From the NCBI GenBank assembly GCA_905234695.1, contig CAJOHZ010000006.1:1-64000 (forward strand): a stretch of DNA of 64,000 nucleotides, given 5' to 3'. This DNA comes from an uncultured Bacteroidales bacterium (GTDB lineage: Bacteria; Bacteroidota; Bacteroidia; Bacteroidales; P3). The notes under the pieces were generated by a model. That model worked only from the letters and a program-made list of their open reading frames with translations, was not told the DNA's origin and did no database searches. The number at the start of each line of letters is the position of its first letter. Positions within the stretch are counted from its first letter, which is position 1. This document shows, one piece after another, positions 50,901 to 58,538 of the stretch. Made by a program: the position numbers and the translations under genes.

Positions 50901-52080
50901 AGTCGCTACCCGCGACAAATCCCAGTCCCTGCATATAGGAGGTAATGCTGTTGATGCTGCGGATAGCGGAGGTGTTGATTACCTCGAAAAGGTTGTTGCT
51001 CCCGTTCTTGGGTTTCTCGGAGCGACCGCCTACCAGACGACTGCTGGAGGGATTGTTTTCTCCGATATCGGTGAAAGCAATAATATTGCGGTTGTTGGTG
51101 ACAGCGGCGCCCACATTGGTGCGCCACACCTCCATACGGATAATTTTGATGCTTGTATTGGGCGTGGGCAGAGTGGCCATCGCCTTGTTGTAGTTGTCGT
51201 AGAAGTACTGGGCAATAAAATAGTGGCGGTTCTCTTCATATTCGTCGGCCCGTATCTCGAATTCCTGCGTCGTGGCACCGCCCTGCACCCGCAAATTTTC
51301 GGTGCTGGTCTCTTTCTTGGAAAGGAGTGCGTCGACCGTCAACTTGCCGAACTTGAGTTTGGTATGGAGGCCCCATAGCTCCTGGCTGCCATGGATGAGC
51401 GTGGTGTTGAGAGGGAAGGTGATGTCGGCCGCCTCGAACAACTGGATGATGTCATCCTCCTTGCCCTCATATTTGAGCTTGATTTTGTTCTCGAAGTCAA
51501 ACGTGGCCTGGGTGTTCCAGTTGATGTCGAAATTGAACAGGTCTCCAATCTTCGCATTAAGGCTCACCTGGATGTTCTCGTCGAAATCGAAGGTGGTCAC
51601 GCTGCGTTTGTTGGCATCCAGAGCAGGGTCGTTTCGGTAGTTGTTGACAATCTGGAATGTCAGGTCGGCACTGCCCGTGGGGTTCATGGAGATTTCGGGG
51701 ATGGTCAGAAGCGACTCCACTTTCTTGCTGATTTCGCTAAATCCGGGAATCTTGTCTAACAGCCCCCCGCCGGAGGAGCTGGTTTCAGCGGAGCCTGACT
51801 TCTCCTGCCAGTATTTCTTCATGAGCTGGTCCATCTGCCAGTTCTGGTACTCCTCGAACGACATGTACTCACGGCCTATCACCATGTCGCCTACCTTGGT
51901 GACCTTGGTATAGGTGCCACTGGCAGCATCATACTCGACCGAGGTAGTAACGTTGTCGGGCTGCTGTGCCTGCACGACACCCATCGTGGCACATAGGAAG
52001 AACAGCAACAGACATAGTCCCCTCCCCCACCGACAAAGGTGACGGATTCCGAAGAGTGCGCTATGTACACCGAAACTCAC
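44941..52080 (-). CDS. sprA: SprA/Sov, T9SS outer-membrane translocon
   Basis: At 2379 residues this matches the giant SprA/Sov family, the very large beta-barrel pore through which T9SS cargo leaves the periplasm. A signal-like N-terminus (LCLLLFFLCATMGVVQAQQ) is followed by SMNPTGSADLTFQIVNNYRN. Family-like regions are SYIDDFEGAESGIDLKGVTY, TIEFWLMDPFIESPNHKGGK and MVWVNELRLTDFNNMGGWAA. The protein ends TKGGLTIRFSF, a terminal aromatic typical of barrels. With porV and porU in the same window it supplies the core outer-membrane part of the system. ruvA lies 40 bases upstream. Confidence 0.96.
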   Translation of the reverse strand: MSFGVHSALFGIRHLCRWGRGLCLLLFFLCATMGVVQAQQPDNVTTSVEYDAASGTYTKVTKVGDMVIGREYMSFEEYQNWQMDQLMKKYWQEKSGSAETSSSGGGLLDKIPGFSEISKKVESLLTIPEISMNPTGSADLTFQIVNNYRNDPALDANKRSVTTFDFDENIQVSLNAKIGDLFNFDINWNTQATFDFENKIKLKYEGKEDDIIQLFEAADITFPLNTTLIHGSQELWGLHTKLKFGKLTVDALLSKKETSTENLRVQGGATTQEFEIRADEYEENRHYFIAQYFYDNYNKAMATLPTPNTSIKIIRMEVWRTNVGAAVTNNRNIIAFTDIGENNPSSSRLVGGRSEKPKNGSNNLFEVINTSAIRSINSITSYMQGLGFVAGSDYEKVESARLLNSNEYTYNEQMGFITLSQPLSADQVLAVAFQYQVIGDTTVYQVGELTTDGVNDPNTLVVKLIKGTGVDTRSPLWKLMMKNVYFLKSTQIGRENFRLNVLYESREGGVGIGYFTEGPKEGIPLIELFGLDRMDATQNYYYADGVFDWFDSAAFKGGIIQASTGRIFFPYVEPFGKDLRTIIGNDEFANQYCFDSLYTMTRTLAQQYADKNKFYLEGYFTSAVSGEISLGYSVSQGSVTVTAGGVPLIENVDYTVDYTMGTVRIINESILSSGTPISVSSENNAFSMTSKDMLGAHLNYEIQPDFNIGATFMNLTEKPLTQKNNFGEEPTSNSIWGLDLNYRHEAPFITKFVDLLPGIDTKAPSNLSLTAEFAHFIPGLSNTGSKEGSVSYIDDFEGAESGIDLKGVTYWHLASTPQDYQLAMPMFPETRPGTDLAYGFNRAKLAWYRIDNIFYSSECPSNITADDRSRPYARRIAEQEVFPNKDLAQGELTNIYELNLAFYPEERGPYNYDVAPTSFSAGLNADGKLAQPKSRWGGIMRELSYTDFETQNIETIEFWLMDPFIESPNHKGGKLYINLGDISEDILRDGRKSFENGLPTSTEIVNVDTTIWGRVPTTQPIVNAFDNDEAARKYQDVGYDGLSSTFGMEDERSFFSDYINSIALVHGTSSQAYLQAYQDPSGDDFHYYRGSDYDAADVKVTDRYKFYNNPEGNSRVDADNTESYTTAASTYPNVEDINKDNTLSEAENYYQYVIELDPSKMVIGENHIVDIQEADNVQLANGQTTSCKWYQFRIPIREPDQTIGRLNGFQSIRFMRMFLNDFEEPIILRFATLELVYSTWRKYTENLLQPGDYSTGTGSNTSFSISTVNIEENGSRYPVPYALPPDIEREEWYSTSSSYTRLNEQALSLDITDLASGDARAVYRSTQYDLRYYGKMKMFVHAEKKFESDPIDDGDLVLFVRLGSDYTNNYYEYEVPLKFTPWGTGKDDAYAIWPVDNNVEIDLTKLVDIKTNRNKLIRGGNLDYSNSLLYSEYIEGRKYTILGTPNLGKVKVIMIGVRNPKKESLDDGNDMLPKSCMVWVNELRLTDFNNMGGWAAMALARTNLADLGNLSLYGSYTTAGFGNLEDKLTGLELVNTLQMQSTLDLELGKFMPEDWGMHVPLYLDYNRQVGSPEYNPLDPDVKLKEDLKTYQTRAERDSVRMMTQERKSTTNLTLTNVRKDRVGKSALTPHFYDIENFTFSYAYSRERSSSDEIAYYNKDQHRGGFTYNYAPRDPGLFTPFSKSTSKLINNKNMKFIKDFNLYYKPKNVTFSTEIYRDYEESMLRNKGTALVIMKPTFFKQFTWKREYGVQYDLARSIHFQYTAQANARIDEPVGRVDRSSRDSVWHSFSGGGTMQNFQQGLNASWDVPVNKLPYLDFLRMPLTYRTTFNYMGTTQALQAQGSTLNSSTQMQAGVTGTMQTLYNKFKFIKSAYAQNNKPAPKDPKRMTKAERDKARQDSIARAKNPDSVFRARTAEFFSEAGKFGIRFVTGLKSFNLQYSSSRGAILPGYMGTTTLLGMDARNDWMPGVPFILGYTDGLVERLRRDDLLSTDSLMNSAHENTVNNMLSLQASVEPIRDMKIELNCSQNYTSREEYYYKYLSEWDRVDGPLSYMMSGSYTTTVWSFATAFASSDDLYAAFLDNRSVVSQRLASANPDPRCDQLVRDTMNGLYYPFGYSANQQTVLLTSFLATYLGKDASGYGFSPFMRFPLPNWSVNYNGLNKVKALKKWFNNISLSHKYSSTYSVGNYYTDAAISGLTDYDYGLETVLNNTGDFVPPVSMESVQISEQFNPLVRLSVSMTNSVQVNFSVQKNRTLALSFSNNQLTETTRDGITFGGGYRFKDVEFDVKVGESVQHLKSDIVLQLNITYNSNKTNIRKINQNISQISSGSEVWMAEISGEYALTTTLTLRLFFQTNINTPYISNSYPNSTTKGGLTIRFSF

Positions 52081-52120
52081 TTGGGCAGACGCTCTTTATG
52101 GAATTCTCTTGTTTACCCCC

Positions 52121-52699
52121 TCAGAGGCGTTTCAGGGCCTCTTTGATAAGTGCTTCGACCGAGAGGGTGGCATCCAACGGCTGCAGCACCTTGTCGGCTG
52201 CCGCCTTGGGGAAACCGAGCATCACCAAGGCGCCCAAGGCTTCTTCCTTGTTCTTGCTGACCGCCAGCGGCTGGCCACCGGACACAGCCAGTTGACCGCA
52301 GAGACCGACCTTGTCTTGCAGTTCCATGACGATGCGCTGGGCAGTCTTGGCGCCCACCCCTTTCACCCGCTGCACCAACTTGGCATCCTGGCGGGCAATG
52401 GCATCCTGCACCTCCTCGACCGTAAGCGACGAGAGCATCATGCGGGCCGTGGCGGCCCCGACGCCGTTGACACTGACCAACAGCCGGAACATCTCACGTT
52501 CGGCGGGACTGAAAAAACCATAGAGCTGGTGGGCATCCTCGCGGATGATTTCATGCACCCAAAGACGAACATCCTGCTGGTGTTGGATGGCACTGTATGT
52601 GGTAAGGGTTATCTCCATCAAATAGCCCACACCACCGCAGTCGACAACTGCTGTGGCCGGGGTGACGGAAGCGAGTTTTCCTGAAATATATTCAAACAT
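52121..52699 (-). CDS. ruvA: RuvA, Holliday junction branch-migration subunit
   Basis: The 192 residues show the N-terminal OB fold (MFEYISGKLASVTPATAVVD, CGGVGYLMEITLTTYSAI), two helix-hairpin-helix motifs (LVSVNGVGAATARMMLSSL, LVQRVKGVGAKTAQRIVMEL) and the small C-terminal RuvB-contact domain (EALGALVMLGFPKAAADKVL). It binds four-way junctions and guides the RuvB motor. ruvB is not in the window. Placement next to sprA/sov is an arrangement I recall from other Bacteroidales. Confidence 0.97.
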   Translation of the reverse strand: MFEYISGKLASVTPATAVVDCGGVGYLMEITLTTYSAIQHQQDVRLWVHEIIREDAHQLYGFFSPAEREMFRLLVSVNGVGAATARMMLSSLTVEEVQDAIARQDAKLVQRVKGVGAKTAQRIVMELQDKVGLCGQLAVSGGQPLAVSKNKEEALGALVMLGFPKAAADKVLQPLDATLSVEALIKEALKRL

Positions 52700-52732
52700 G
52701 GATTATTGCTTTTCTTGTTAATACTGAATGAG

Positions 52733-54100
52733 TTATTGGTCATCGTACCGATAGCCGATACCCAAGGCGGGAGAATTGGGCTGGAGGTGATAGTCACCTT
52801 TGTCGGGGTCGACAAAGAGCGGGTCGGCATCCCATTTACCACCCCGAATCAAGCAGTGGGTGATGGCGGTGTCAACTGTGGCACGGTCGTCAAAGTCAAT
52901 ATACAGCTCACCTTCCGCACGACTGCCATAGATAATGCAGTCTGTGAGATGGGCCTGCAAGGGCCAGATATAATGGACACCGTTGTAGTCGCGATAGTTT
53001 GTCACGAAGACACTCGGCTCGGTGCGGGCGGAATACCGCCAGTAGTCGGCAAAGGTAGAAGCCGAAAAACTGTATATGCCGCCATACTGCATGGCCACAG
53101 TGGCGGTGCCGCAATTGGTAACCAACAAGTTCTGGCCGACAATGTGGGCGGTCTGTCCCATAATACCTGCCAGCGTATGGTTGCGTATCTGCGTGTTGCC
53201 AATGGTCAGGGTGGGGTTCATATTGGCACAGCTGTCCGCCAAGAGACCCACATAGCCATTCTCGATAACTGCATGGTCGATATAGTTATCGCGGCTGCCG
53301 GCGGAAAGCCATACGTAGCCCCACTGCCCAGGAAGGTCGTTATACCACCCGTCGTGGCGCACCGAGGTGAAAAGGACGGGCTGCTCTGCACTGCCCCGCA
53401 CATCAAGCGTGGCACTGTCATACACCCAAAGGACCGCATTGTTGTAGAAATACAGTTCATCGCCGGGCTTCAGATACAACGTGTTGCGCGAGTCCACCAC
53501 GGCATAGCCTATCACCACATGGGGCAGGTCGTGTTGCCAGTTGTCGCAGTCAATCACGCTGTAGGTGTAGAGATTGCCAAACTGGTCGCGGGGGTAGGTG
53601 CCGTCGGCGAAATGCAGGGTATCTGTAGGCACATGGTATACGGCATTGCGGCCGTAGGCCGTAAGGGGCACCCGAAAGATGTTGGACGACGTGATGTGGA
53701 ACTCCACCGCATCCTCTATCAGGAAAGGCTCGGTATGGTCGTCGGGGCGAATATTGGCACGGACAAAGACAAAGATGCTGTCGCCTGCGGCGATGTCGAT
53801 ATTGCGGGCTACTATGTGGGTGTCGCCATCCACATTGAGACGGAACCGTGAGTCTTCTCCATTGCGAAGGGTCACCGACTTAATGCGGATGCCCTCGTCG
53901 CTGCGATTGTAGACCTTGAACTGGCGCGTGGTGGTCCCCATCTGGGTGAATACGGTATCAAACGACAGGGTATCGCAAGAGAAATCCAGCTGTGAACTAT
54001 CACTGGACATATAGAAGTCCTCCTTGCCGCAAGAGCAGAAGAGCACCGTTAGCATTGCGCAAATCACAATTTTCCCTATCCTATCTATCCTCTCTGTCAT
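52733..54100 (-). CDS. Probable lipoprotein with right-handed beta-helix region
   Basis: The 455 residues begin with a lipoprotein signal ending near residue 24 (AMLTVLFCSCGKE). Residues about 35-150 are beta-rich and Ig-like: FDTVFTQMGTTTRQFKVYNR and ARNIDIAAGDSIFVFVRANI. The latter resembles the choice-of-anchor or DUF1573-type pattern. From about 200 onward a parallel beta-helix is suggested: LYLKPGDELYFYNNAVLWVY, IDHAVIENGYVGLLADSCAN, TIGNTQIRNHTLAGIMGQTA. The end (DADPLFVDPDKGDYHLQPNS) is typical of beta-helix proteins. No catalytic residues can be named. It is located between ruvA and the M64 peptidase. Confidence 0.8.
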   Translation of the reverse strand: MTERIDRIGKIVICAMLTVLFCSCGKEDFYMSSDSSQLDFSCDTLSFDTVFTQMGTTTRQFKVYNRSDEGIRIKSVTLRNGEDSRFRLNVDGDTHIVARNIDIAAGDSIFVFVRANIRPDDHTEPFLIEDAVEFHITSSNIFRVPLTAYGRNAVYHVPTDTLHFADGTYPRDQFGNLYTYSVIDCDNWQHDLPHVVIGYAVVDSRNTLYLKPGDELYFYNNAVLWVYDSATLDVRGSAEQPVLFTSVRHDGWYNDLPGQWGYVWLSAGSRDNYIDHAVIENGYVGLLADSCANMNPTLTIGNTQIRNHTLAGIMGQTAHIVGQNLLVTNCGTATVAMQYGGIYSFSASTFADYWRYSARTEPSVFVTNYRDYNGVHYIWPLQAHLTDCIIYGSRAEGELYIDFDDRATVDTAITHCLIRGGKWDADPLFVDPDKGDYHLQPNSPALGIGYRYDDQ

Positions 54101-54142
54101 ATCTGTCTAATCTAACCTTTTTATAACGCCAAAACCCTTTTA

Positions 54143-55462
54143 TTATTTCGTGTAGAGGTCAAAAATTTCGTTCATCCGCTTCATGCAGACGGGACAGAAG
54201 GGGGCATAGTCGCGCATCATGCAGCGCATAGTGGGGCGGTAGATGCCCTGGGGACGATAGCCGGCACCTTCATAGATTCCGATGGGACCGCATTCTGTGC
54301 GGGGTATTGTGGCATCTTCCGGGGTGGGAATAATCGCCGTCCCGGATACCGGGTCGGGCAACAGGTCGGCCCATTTGAGGTCGAAATGCACGAGCGAGGT
54401 AATGTTGGGCTCGGGTGGCTCGTGATGTATCGAATGGCAGTCACCGTAACTGAGGCTGGGGTCGACATACTCATCGGCCAAGCCGCCGATGGAGTGCCCT
54501 AGTTCGTGAGGTAGCACCATGGGTGCCATTGCGTTGAGCGTGCTCAAAGCGTAGAAGTTGTAGATGCCACCACCACCATACTTGTCGGTGTTGGCCATGA
54601 TGATGATATGGTCGCAAGGGGTATAGCCGATGTGGTTGTGCAACCAGAATAGGTGTTCGGTCATGAGGTAACGGTCGGCGCCGAAGGTGTTGAACGAGGC
54701 ACCCACAAGGCTTTTGACATAGATGCCCTTGTTGGGGTCGGTGATGCCCGATTCCTGACCCGTGAGGGGGATGCCCCAGACGTTGAAGCCCTTGCGGCGG
54801 GAGCGGAAGGGTTCCTGCGCCAGAAGGTAGTCGCAGAAGGTCTTGAGGTCGCGGCGCATCTTGAGGGTATCGCCAGGGCCGTAGCCCTCGGGGACGATGA
54901 CGACGTCGATGTGATTGTGCGGGTCGCCGTTGTAGCAGAGGCGTTGCGGGACTACCCAATTGTAAATCACGGAGCTAAGACGGAATTGCTCCCATACCCT
55001 ATGGGGGTTGACGGAGAATGTATCTTGTGGGTGGAAGCGGTTGTCGTCGCCCCGACGTTCAAAGAGCAGGTAGGCCGGCTTTTTCGGACAGGGGATGCGC
55101 ACCACCTCTTCGAATTTGCGGCTGAGGGTATCGCCCTGCGGGGTGTCGCGGTATTCGTGGAAGAGCGAATTGTAGCAACGGCTGTAAAGTGGCATGCCGG
55201 TAGCGGAGTCGAGGAGCGTGACACGATAGGCGCCATTGTCGAAAGGGTCCATCAACTGGGTGGTGGAGCCTGCCCAACCAGCGGGTATCAATTTGTAGTC
55301 AAGTACAAGCAGTGTGTCGGCGGCACGGGTGCCTGTGCGGAGACAGTCGACGCGCAGGGTGGCATCGCTGAAATATTTCTTGAATTTGACGTTCTGTGCT
55401 ATAACACGTTCCCCAGGGAGCAGGACAATCACCAATCCAATAAGGGCAAATATCTTTCTCAT
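54143..55462 (-). CDS. M64-family (IgA peptidase-like) zinc metallopeptidase
   Basis: I chose ATG 55462, which opens into a signal peptide (FALIGLVIVLLPGERVIAQ); the frame is open 48 bases further. An N-terminal M64_N-like domain (about residues 25-150) precedes the catalytic region. That region shows VVIVPEGYGPGDTLKMRRD, IIMANTDKYGGGGIYNF and the zinc-binding HExxH in LPHELGHSIGGLADEY (about residue 318). The family includes the Clostridium ramosum IgA peptidase; most gut Bacteroidales members have untested substrates. It is secreted or surface-exposed. The C-terminus has CMMRDYAPFCPVCMKRMNEI. Confidence 0.93.
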   Translation of the reverse strand: MRKIFALIGLVIVLLPGERVIAQNVKFKKYFSDATLRVDCLRTGTRAADTLLVLDYKLIPAGWAGSTTQLMDPFDNGAYRVTLLDSATGMPLYSRCYNSLFHEYRDTPQGDTLSRKFEEVVRIPCPKKPAYLLFERRGDDNRFHPQDTFSVNPHRVWEQFRLSSVIYNWVVPQRLCYNGDPHNHIDVVIVPEGYGPGDTLKMRRDLKTFCDYLLAQEPFRSRRKGFNVWGIPLTGQESGITDPNKGIYVKSLVGASFNTFGADRYLMTEHLFWLHNHIGYTPCDHIIIMANTDKYGGGGIYNFYALSTLNAMAPMVLPHELGHSIGGLADEYVDPSLSYGDCHSIHHEPPEPNITSLVHFDLKWADLLPDPVSGTAIIPTPEDATIPRTECGPIGIYEGAGYRPQGIYRPTMRCMMRDYAPFCPVCMKRMNEIFDLYTK

Positions 55463-55530
55463 ATTTAATAAAAACGAGGCTTCACCGAAAATAGTATTAA
55501 ATAAATTCACGATATATATAAAAAAGTTTG

Positions 55531-55538
55531 TAATTTTG
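55531..55538 (+). promoter_or_regulatory. Promoter (-7 box) of the Sua5/YciO operon
   Basis: TAATTTTG followed by C is an exact -7 match; the -33 TTG is missing. The ATG at 55548 starts 9 bases after the box, which would give a near-leaderless mRNA. Confidence 0.55.
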
Positions 55539-55547
55539 CACGCTCAA

Positions 55548-56168
55548 ATGATTACCAAGATATACCCCGACAACCCGAATCCTCGCGCAATCCTTCGCGT
55601 GGCCGACCTGCTGCAACAGGGCGGTATCGCCGTGGTGCCCACCGATACCCTCTATGCCTTTGTATGCAGCATGGAGTTCAAACAGTCGGTCGAGACCATT
55701 GCACAACTCAAAGGAATCTCGCTGAAGAAGGCTAAATACTCCTTGCTGTGCAGTTCCCTCAGCATGGTGTCAGAATATGTGCGGCCAATGGACAAGAGCC
55801 TCTTCGCCTTGTTGAAAGACTGCCTCCCGGGACCGTTCACCTTTATCATGAACGCCAACAACAACGTGCCCCGCAACTACCAAAACTCCAACAAAACCAT
55901 CGGTGTCCGTTGTCCCGACAATTCCATCCTGCAAGCCATTATCGATGCCGTGGGATGCCCGCTGGTAGGCACCTCCGTACGTCGCGAGAACGAAGAACAG
56001 GAGCAGGAATACCTCACCGACCCCGAACTGATACATGAACTCTTCGAATATCGCGTGGACATCGTGGTCGACGGAGGCATCGGCGACGATGAACCCTCCA
56101 CGGTAGTGGACTGCTCGACAGGGGAGATTGAAATTGTCCGTCAAGGAAAAGGAATACTAGACTTATGA
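55548..56168 (+). CDS. Sua5/YciO/YrdC-family protein (threonylcarbamoyl-AMP synthase-like)
   Basis: From ATG 55548 the protein has 206 residues. The YrdC fold is shown by GGIAVVPTDTLYAFVCSM, ISLKKAKYSLLCSSLSMVSE, LPGPFTFIMNANNNVP, IGVRCPDNSILQAIIDAVGC and the STS-like PLVGTSVRREN. TsaC/Sua5 enzymes make threonylcarbamoyl-AMP for t6A tRNA modification. The absence of the Sua5 C-terminal domain and the overall length favour the YciO/YrdC subgroup, whose role is less certain. Its stop overlaps the start of the next gene (ATGA). The frame extends far upstream, but across the divergent M64 promoter region. Confidence 0.9.
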   Translation: MITKIYPDNPNPRAILRVADLLQQGGIAVVPTDTLYAFVCSMEFKQSVETIAQLKGISLKKAKYSLLCSSLSMVSEYVRPMDKSLFALLKDCLPGPFTFIMNANNNVPRNYQNSNKTIGVRCPDNSILQAIIDAVGCPLVGTSVRRENEEQEQEYLTDPELIHELFEYRVDIVVDGGIGDDEPSTVVDCSTGEIEIVRQGKGILDL

Positions 56169-56656
56169 AGATTACCATCAATAACAACGGAGACATCTAC
56201 TCGGGCCCATGGGGATTCCTGGCGCAAGTCATCGTCCTGACGCTGGCCGTTATCCTCACCACCTACTTCCTGCCCGACACCATCGTGCGCGTCGACAGCC
56301 TCCCGACAGCCATCCTCACGGCAGTGGTTATCGCACTGCTCAACAACTTCATCCGTCCCATCCTCATTGTGCTGACCCTCCCCTTTTCCATTGTCACGAT
56401 GGGGCTCTTTGTCTTTATCATCAACGCCGTCATCATCATGCTCGCTTCGAGCCTTGTCCCCAAATTCCATGTCAACGGATTTGGGGGCGCGCTGTTGTTC
56501 AGCCTGCTGCTCACGGCAGTGAACTACCTGCTCGAAATCCCCAATCGGATGATGCGTCGCCCCAAATACCAACACTCGGACAAACCCGTCCATGACAGCC
56601 ATACCGACGATGACGGTTTCACCCCCTACGAAGAAATAAAAGACGACACAGAATAA
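56165..56656 (+). CDS. Phage-holin-4-type small membrane protein
   Basis: The 163 residues contain four membrane segments: about 18-37 (AQVIVLTLAVILTTYFLP), 45-70 (LPTAILTAVVIALLNNFIRP), 70-95 (LIVLTLPFSIVTMGLFVFII) and 105-130. LLNNFIRPILIVLTLPFSIV is the hallmark of the family named after phage holins (PF04020). The chromosomal members are not lytic and have no defined role. The last 30 residues are polar and cytosolic. It overlaps the Sua5-like gene by 4 bases. Confidence 0.88.
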   Translation: MKITINNNGDIYSGPWGFLAQVIVLTLAVILTTYFLPDTIVRVDSLPTAILTAVVIALLNNFIRPILIVLTLPFSIVTMGLFVFIINAVIIMLASSLVPKFHVNGFGGALLFSLLLTAVNYLLEIPNRMMRRPKYQHSDKPVHDSHTDDDGFTPYEEIKDDTE

Positions 56657-56698
56657 TTATACCCAGTTAATTACATCCATAAATTCCATTATCTCCCC

Positions 56699-57586
56699 AT
56701 GCAAATCATTTCCACCACCGCAGCCCTCACCGCTGCCATAGACGAAGCAAAAAAAGCCCACAAGACCATCGGCTTGGTACCCACCATGGGAGCCCTCCAC
56801 GAGGGACACCTCTCCCTCATCCGCCGTGCCCGCAAGGAAAACGACATGGTTGTGGTCAGCATCTTTGTCAACCCCATCCAGTTCAACAACAAGGAAGACC
56901 TCGCCAAGTACCCCCGCACCGTCGAAAACGACTGCCAGTTGGTGGAGGAAACCGGTGCCGACATTGCCTTTACTCCTACTGTCGAGGAGATGTACCCCGA
57001 CGGAGAGCCTAAAGTCACCTATCATTTCGGCCCCATCGAGGAGGTGATGGAAGGCCCCCGCCGTCCCGGTCACTTCTCGGGTGTCGCCGTCGTGGTGCGC
57101 CGCCTCTTCGACCTCACACAACCCACCCGCGCCTACTTCGGCGAGAAGGACTTCCAGCAGATTGCCATTATCCGCAACCTCTTGGAGCAAATCAAGTACC
57201 CCATCGAGCTGATACCATGTCCCATTGTGCGTGCCGACGACGGACTGGCACTCTCCAGTCGCAATATGCGCCTCTCCCCGGAAGCACGCGCCATCGCTCC
57301 CGAAATCTACGCCACCCTGCAACAGGCCGTTGAGATGTCAGAATACGAGGATGTCGACAGCGTCTGCACTTGGGTGGTGGACACCCTTGGTTCATTCCAC
57401 GAAGTCAACGAGCTGCCCAACGGGTTGCGCTTCGAACCTGAATATTTTGAGATTGTGGACGACACCACCCTCCAACCCGTCGACGACTGGGAGGCTTCTC
57501 CCACAGGTATCGTGGGTTGCATTGCCGTATGGCTCGACGGCGTCCGCCTCATCGATGTCATCCGCTTCCGTCCGGTGGCCGAATGA
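56699..57586 (+). CDS. panC: PanC, pantothenate synthetase
   Basis: PanC joins pantoate and beta-alanine using ATP. The 295 residues carry GLVPTMGALHEGHLSLIRRA with the HxGH-like HEGH, VVSIFVNPIQFNNKEDLAKY, TRAYFGEKDFQQIAIIRNLL, and IVRADDGLALSSRNMRLSPE. All substrate-binding stretches look intact. The C-terminal end is slightly longer than in E. coli. Its stop overlaps the start of the ATP-grasp gene (ATGA), so the two are translated together. Confidence 0.97.
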   Translation: MQIISTTAALTAAIDEAKKAHKTIGLVPTMGALHEGHLSLIRRARKENDMVVVSIFVNPIQFNNKEDLAKYPRTVENDCQLVEETGADIAFTPTVEEMYPDGEPKVTYHFGPIEEVMEGPRRPGHFSGVAVVVRRLFDLTQPTRAYFGEKDFQQIAIIRNLLEQIKYPIELIPCPIVRADDGLALSSRNMRLSPEARAIAPEIYATLQQAVEMSEYEDVDSVCTWVVDTLGSFHEVNELPNGLRFEPEYFEIVDDTTLQPVDDWEASPTGIVGCIAVWLDGVRLIDVIRFRPVAE

Positions 57587-58533
57587 ACCTCTACATCCTG
57601 CTTTATAAAACCCTCTTCCCGGAGAAATACCGCAGCTACCTCCAAAGAGCTGGCGGCGATGTCGACATGTGCCATGAAACTCTCCTCCACGGCACCTTCT
57701 ATGAGGAATACGAAGCCTACGGATTTGCCTTGAAGAACGAGGCCGAGCGTCGCGAATATCTTACCGACGCCGTGCGCGACAGAATCTGCCGCCGTGTCAA
57801 CAGCCGACAAGGTAACCGTATTGTCACCGACAAATATTCCACTTACACCATACTCCATCGGTTTTACCACCGCAAAGTATGGCTATTGAACAGCAAGGCG
57901 AATCTTGACGAGATAATCCGTGCCGGCATGGATAGCGGACAATTGGTGGCCAAGCCTGCCGACAACTGCGGAGGGCGTGGAGTGGAACTCCTCACCGCCA
58001 CCTCTGAAGAGGAATGGCGACATCTGCTGGCCGACAAACAAGGCATGATGATTGAGGAGTGCATCCAACAAGTCCAGGATATGGCCCGGTGGAACCCTTC
58101 ATCCGTCAACACCATCCGTATGAACACTTTCCGCCACAAGGATTCCGTGCGGGTCTTCACCGCATTCATCCGCACAGGCCGCAAGGGGAGTTTTGTGGAC
58201 AACGGCCTGCAGGGCGGCCTCTTCGCTTCTATCGACACCGACTCGGGCGTTATCTTCACCGATGGCTACGACGAGAAATGCGTCGCCCATGCCGTCCACC
58301 CCGACAGCGGCGTACCCTACAAAGGAGTAGCCCTCCCCCGCTGGGACGAGGCTGTCGCCCTCGCCAAGGAGATGGCGCTGGCCATGCCCGGCATGACCTA
58401 TATCGGATGGGACTTGGCTTTAACCGCCGAGGGCTGGGAACCCGTCGAGGCCAACCGCGGCGAGTTCATTGCCCAGCAAATCACCCAAGGCCGCGGCCTC
58501 CGCAGAGAATTCGAGCACACCTGCGGACTTTAA
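57583..58533 (+). CDS. ATP-grasp protein of the sugar-transfer-associated type
   Basis: From ATG 57583 the protein has 316 residues. Features of the ATP-grasp fold are VAKPADNCGGRGVELLTA (lysine and glycine loop), MMIEECIQQVQ and GWEPVEANRGEFIAQQ with the metal-binding E-x-N. Overall it resembles the sugar-transfer-associated ATP-grasp family (PF14397), often found in polysaccharide loci. Here it is coupled to panC with no glycan genes nearby. A biosynthetic ligase role is likely, but the substrate cannot be told. The upstream extension to 57517 overlaps panC and is not supported. Confidence 0.85.
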   Translation: MNLYILLYKTLFPEKYRSYLQRAGGDVDMCHETLLHGTFYEEYEAYGFALKNEAERREYLTDAVRDRICRRVNSRQGNRIVTDKYSTYTILHRFYHRKVWLLNSKANLDEIIRAGMDSGQLVAKPADNCGGRGVELLTATSEEEWRHLLADKQGMMIEECIQQVQDMARWNPSSVNTIRMNTFRHKDSVRVFTAFIRTGRKGSFVDNGLQGGLFASIDTDSGVIFTDGYDEKCVAHAVHPDSGVPYKGVALPRWDEAVALAKEMALAMPGMTYIGWDLALTAEGWEPVEANRGEFIAQQITQGRGLRREFEHTCGL

Positions 58534-58538
58534 CCCCT

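Noticed and set aside
56165..56656. Prophage, suggested by the holin-like gene
   Set aside because: No other phage genes are present; this family is a common chromosomal membrane protein and is coupled to the Sua5-like gene.
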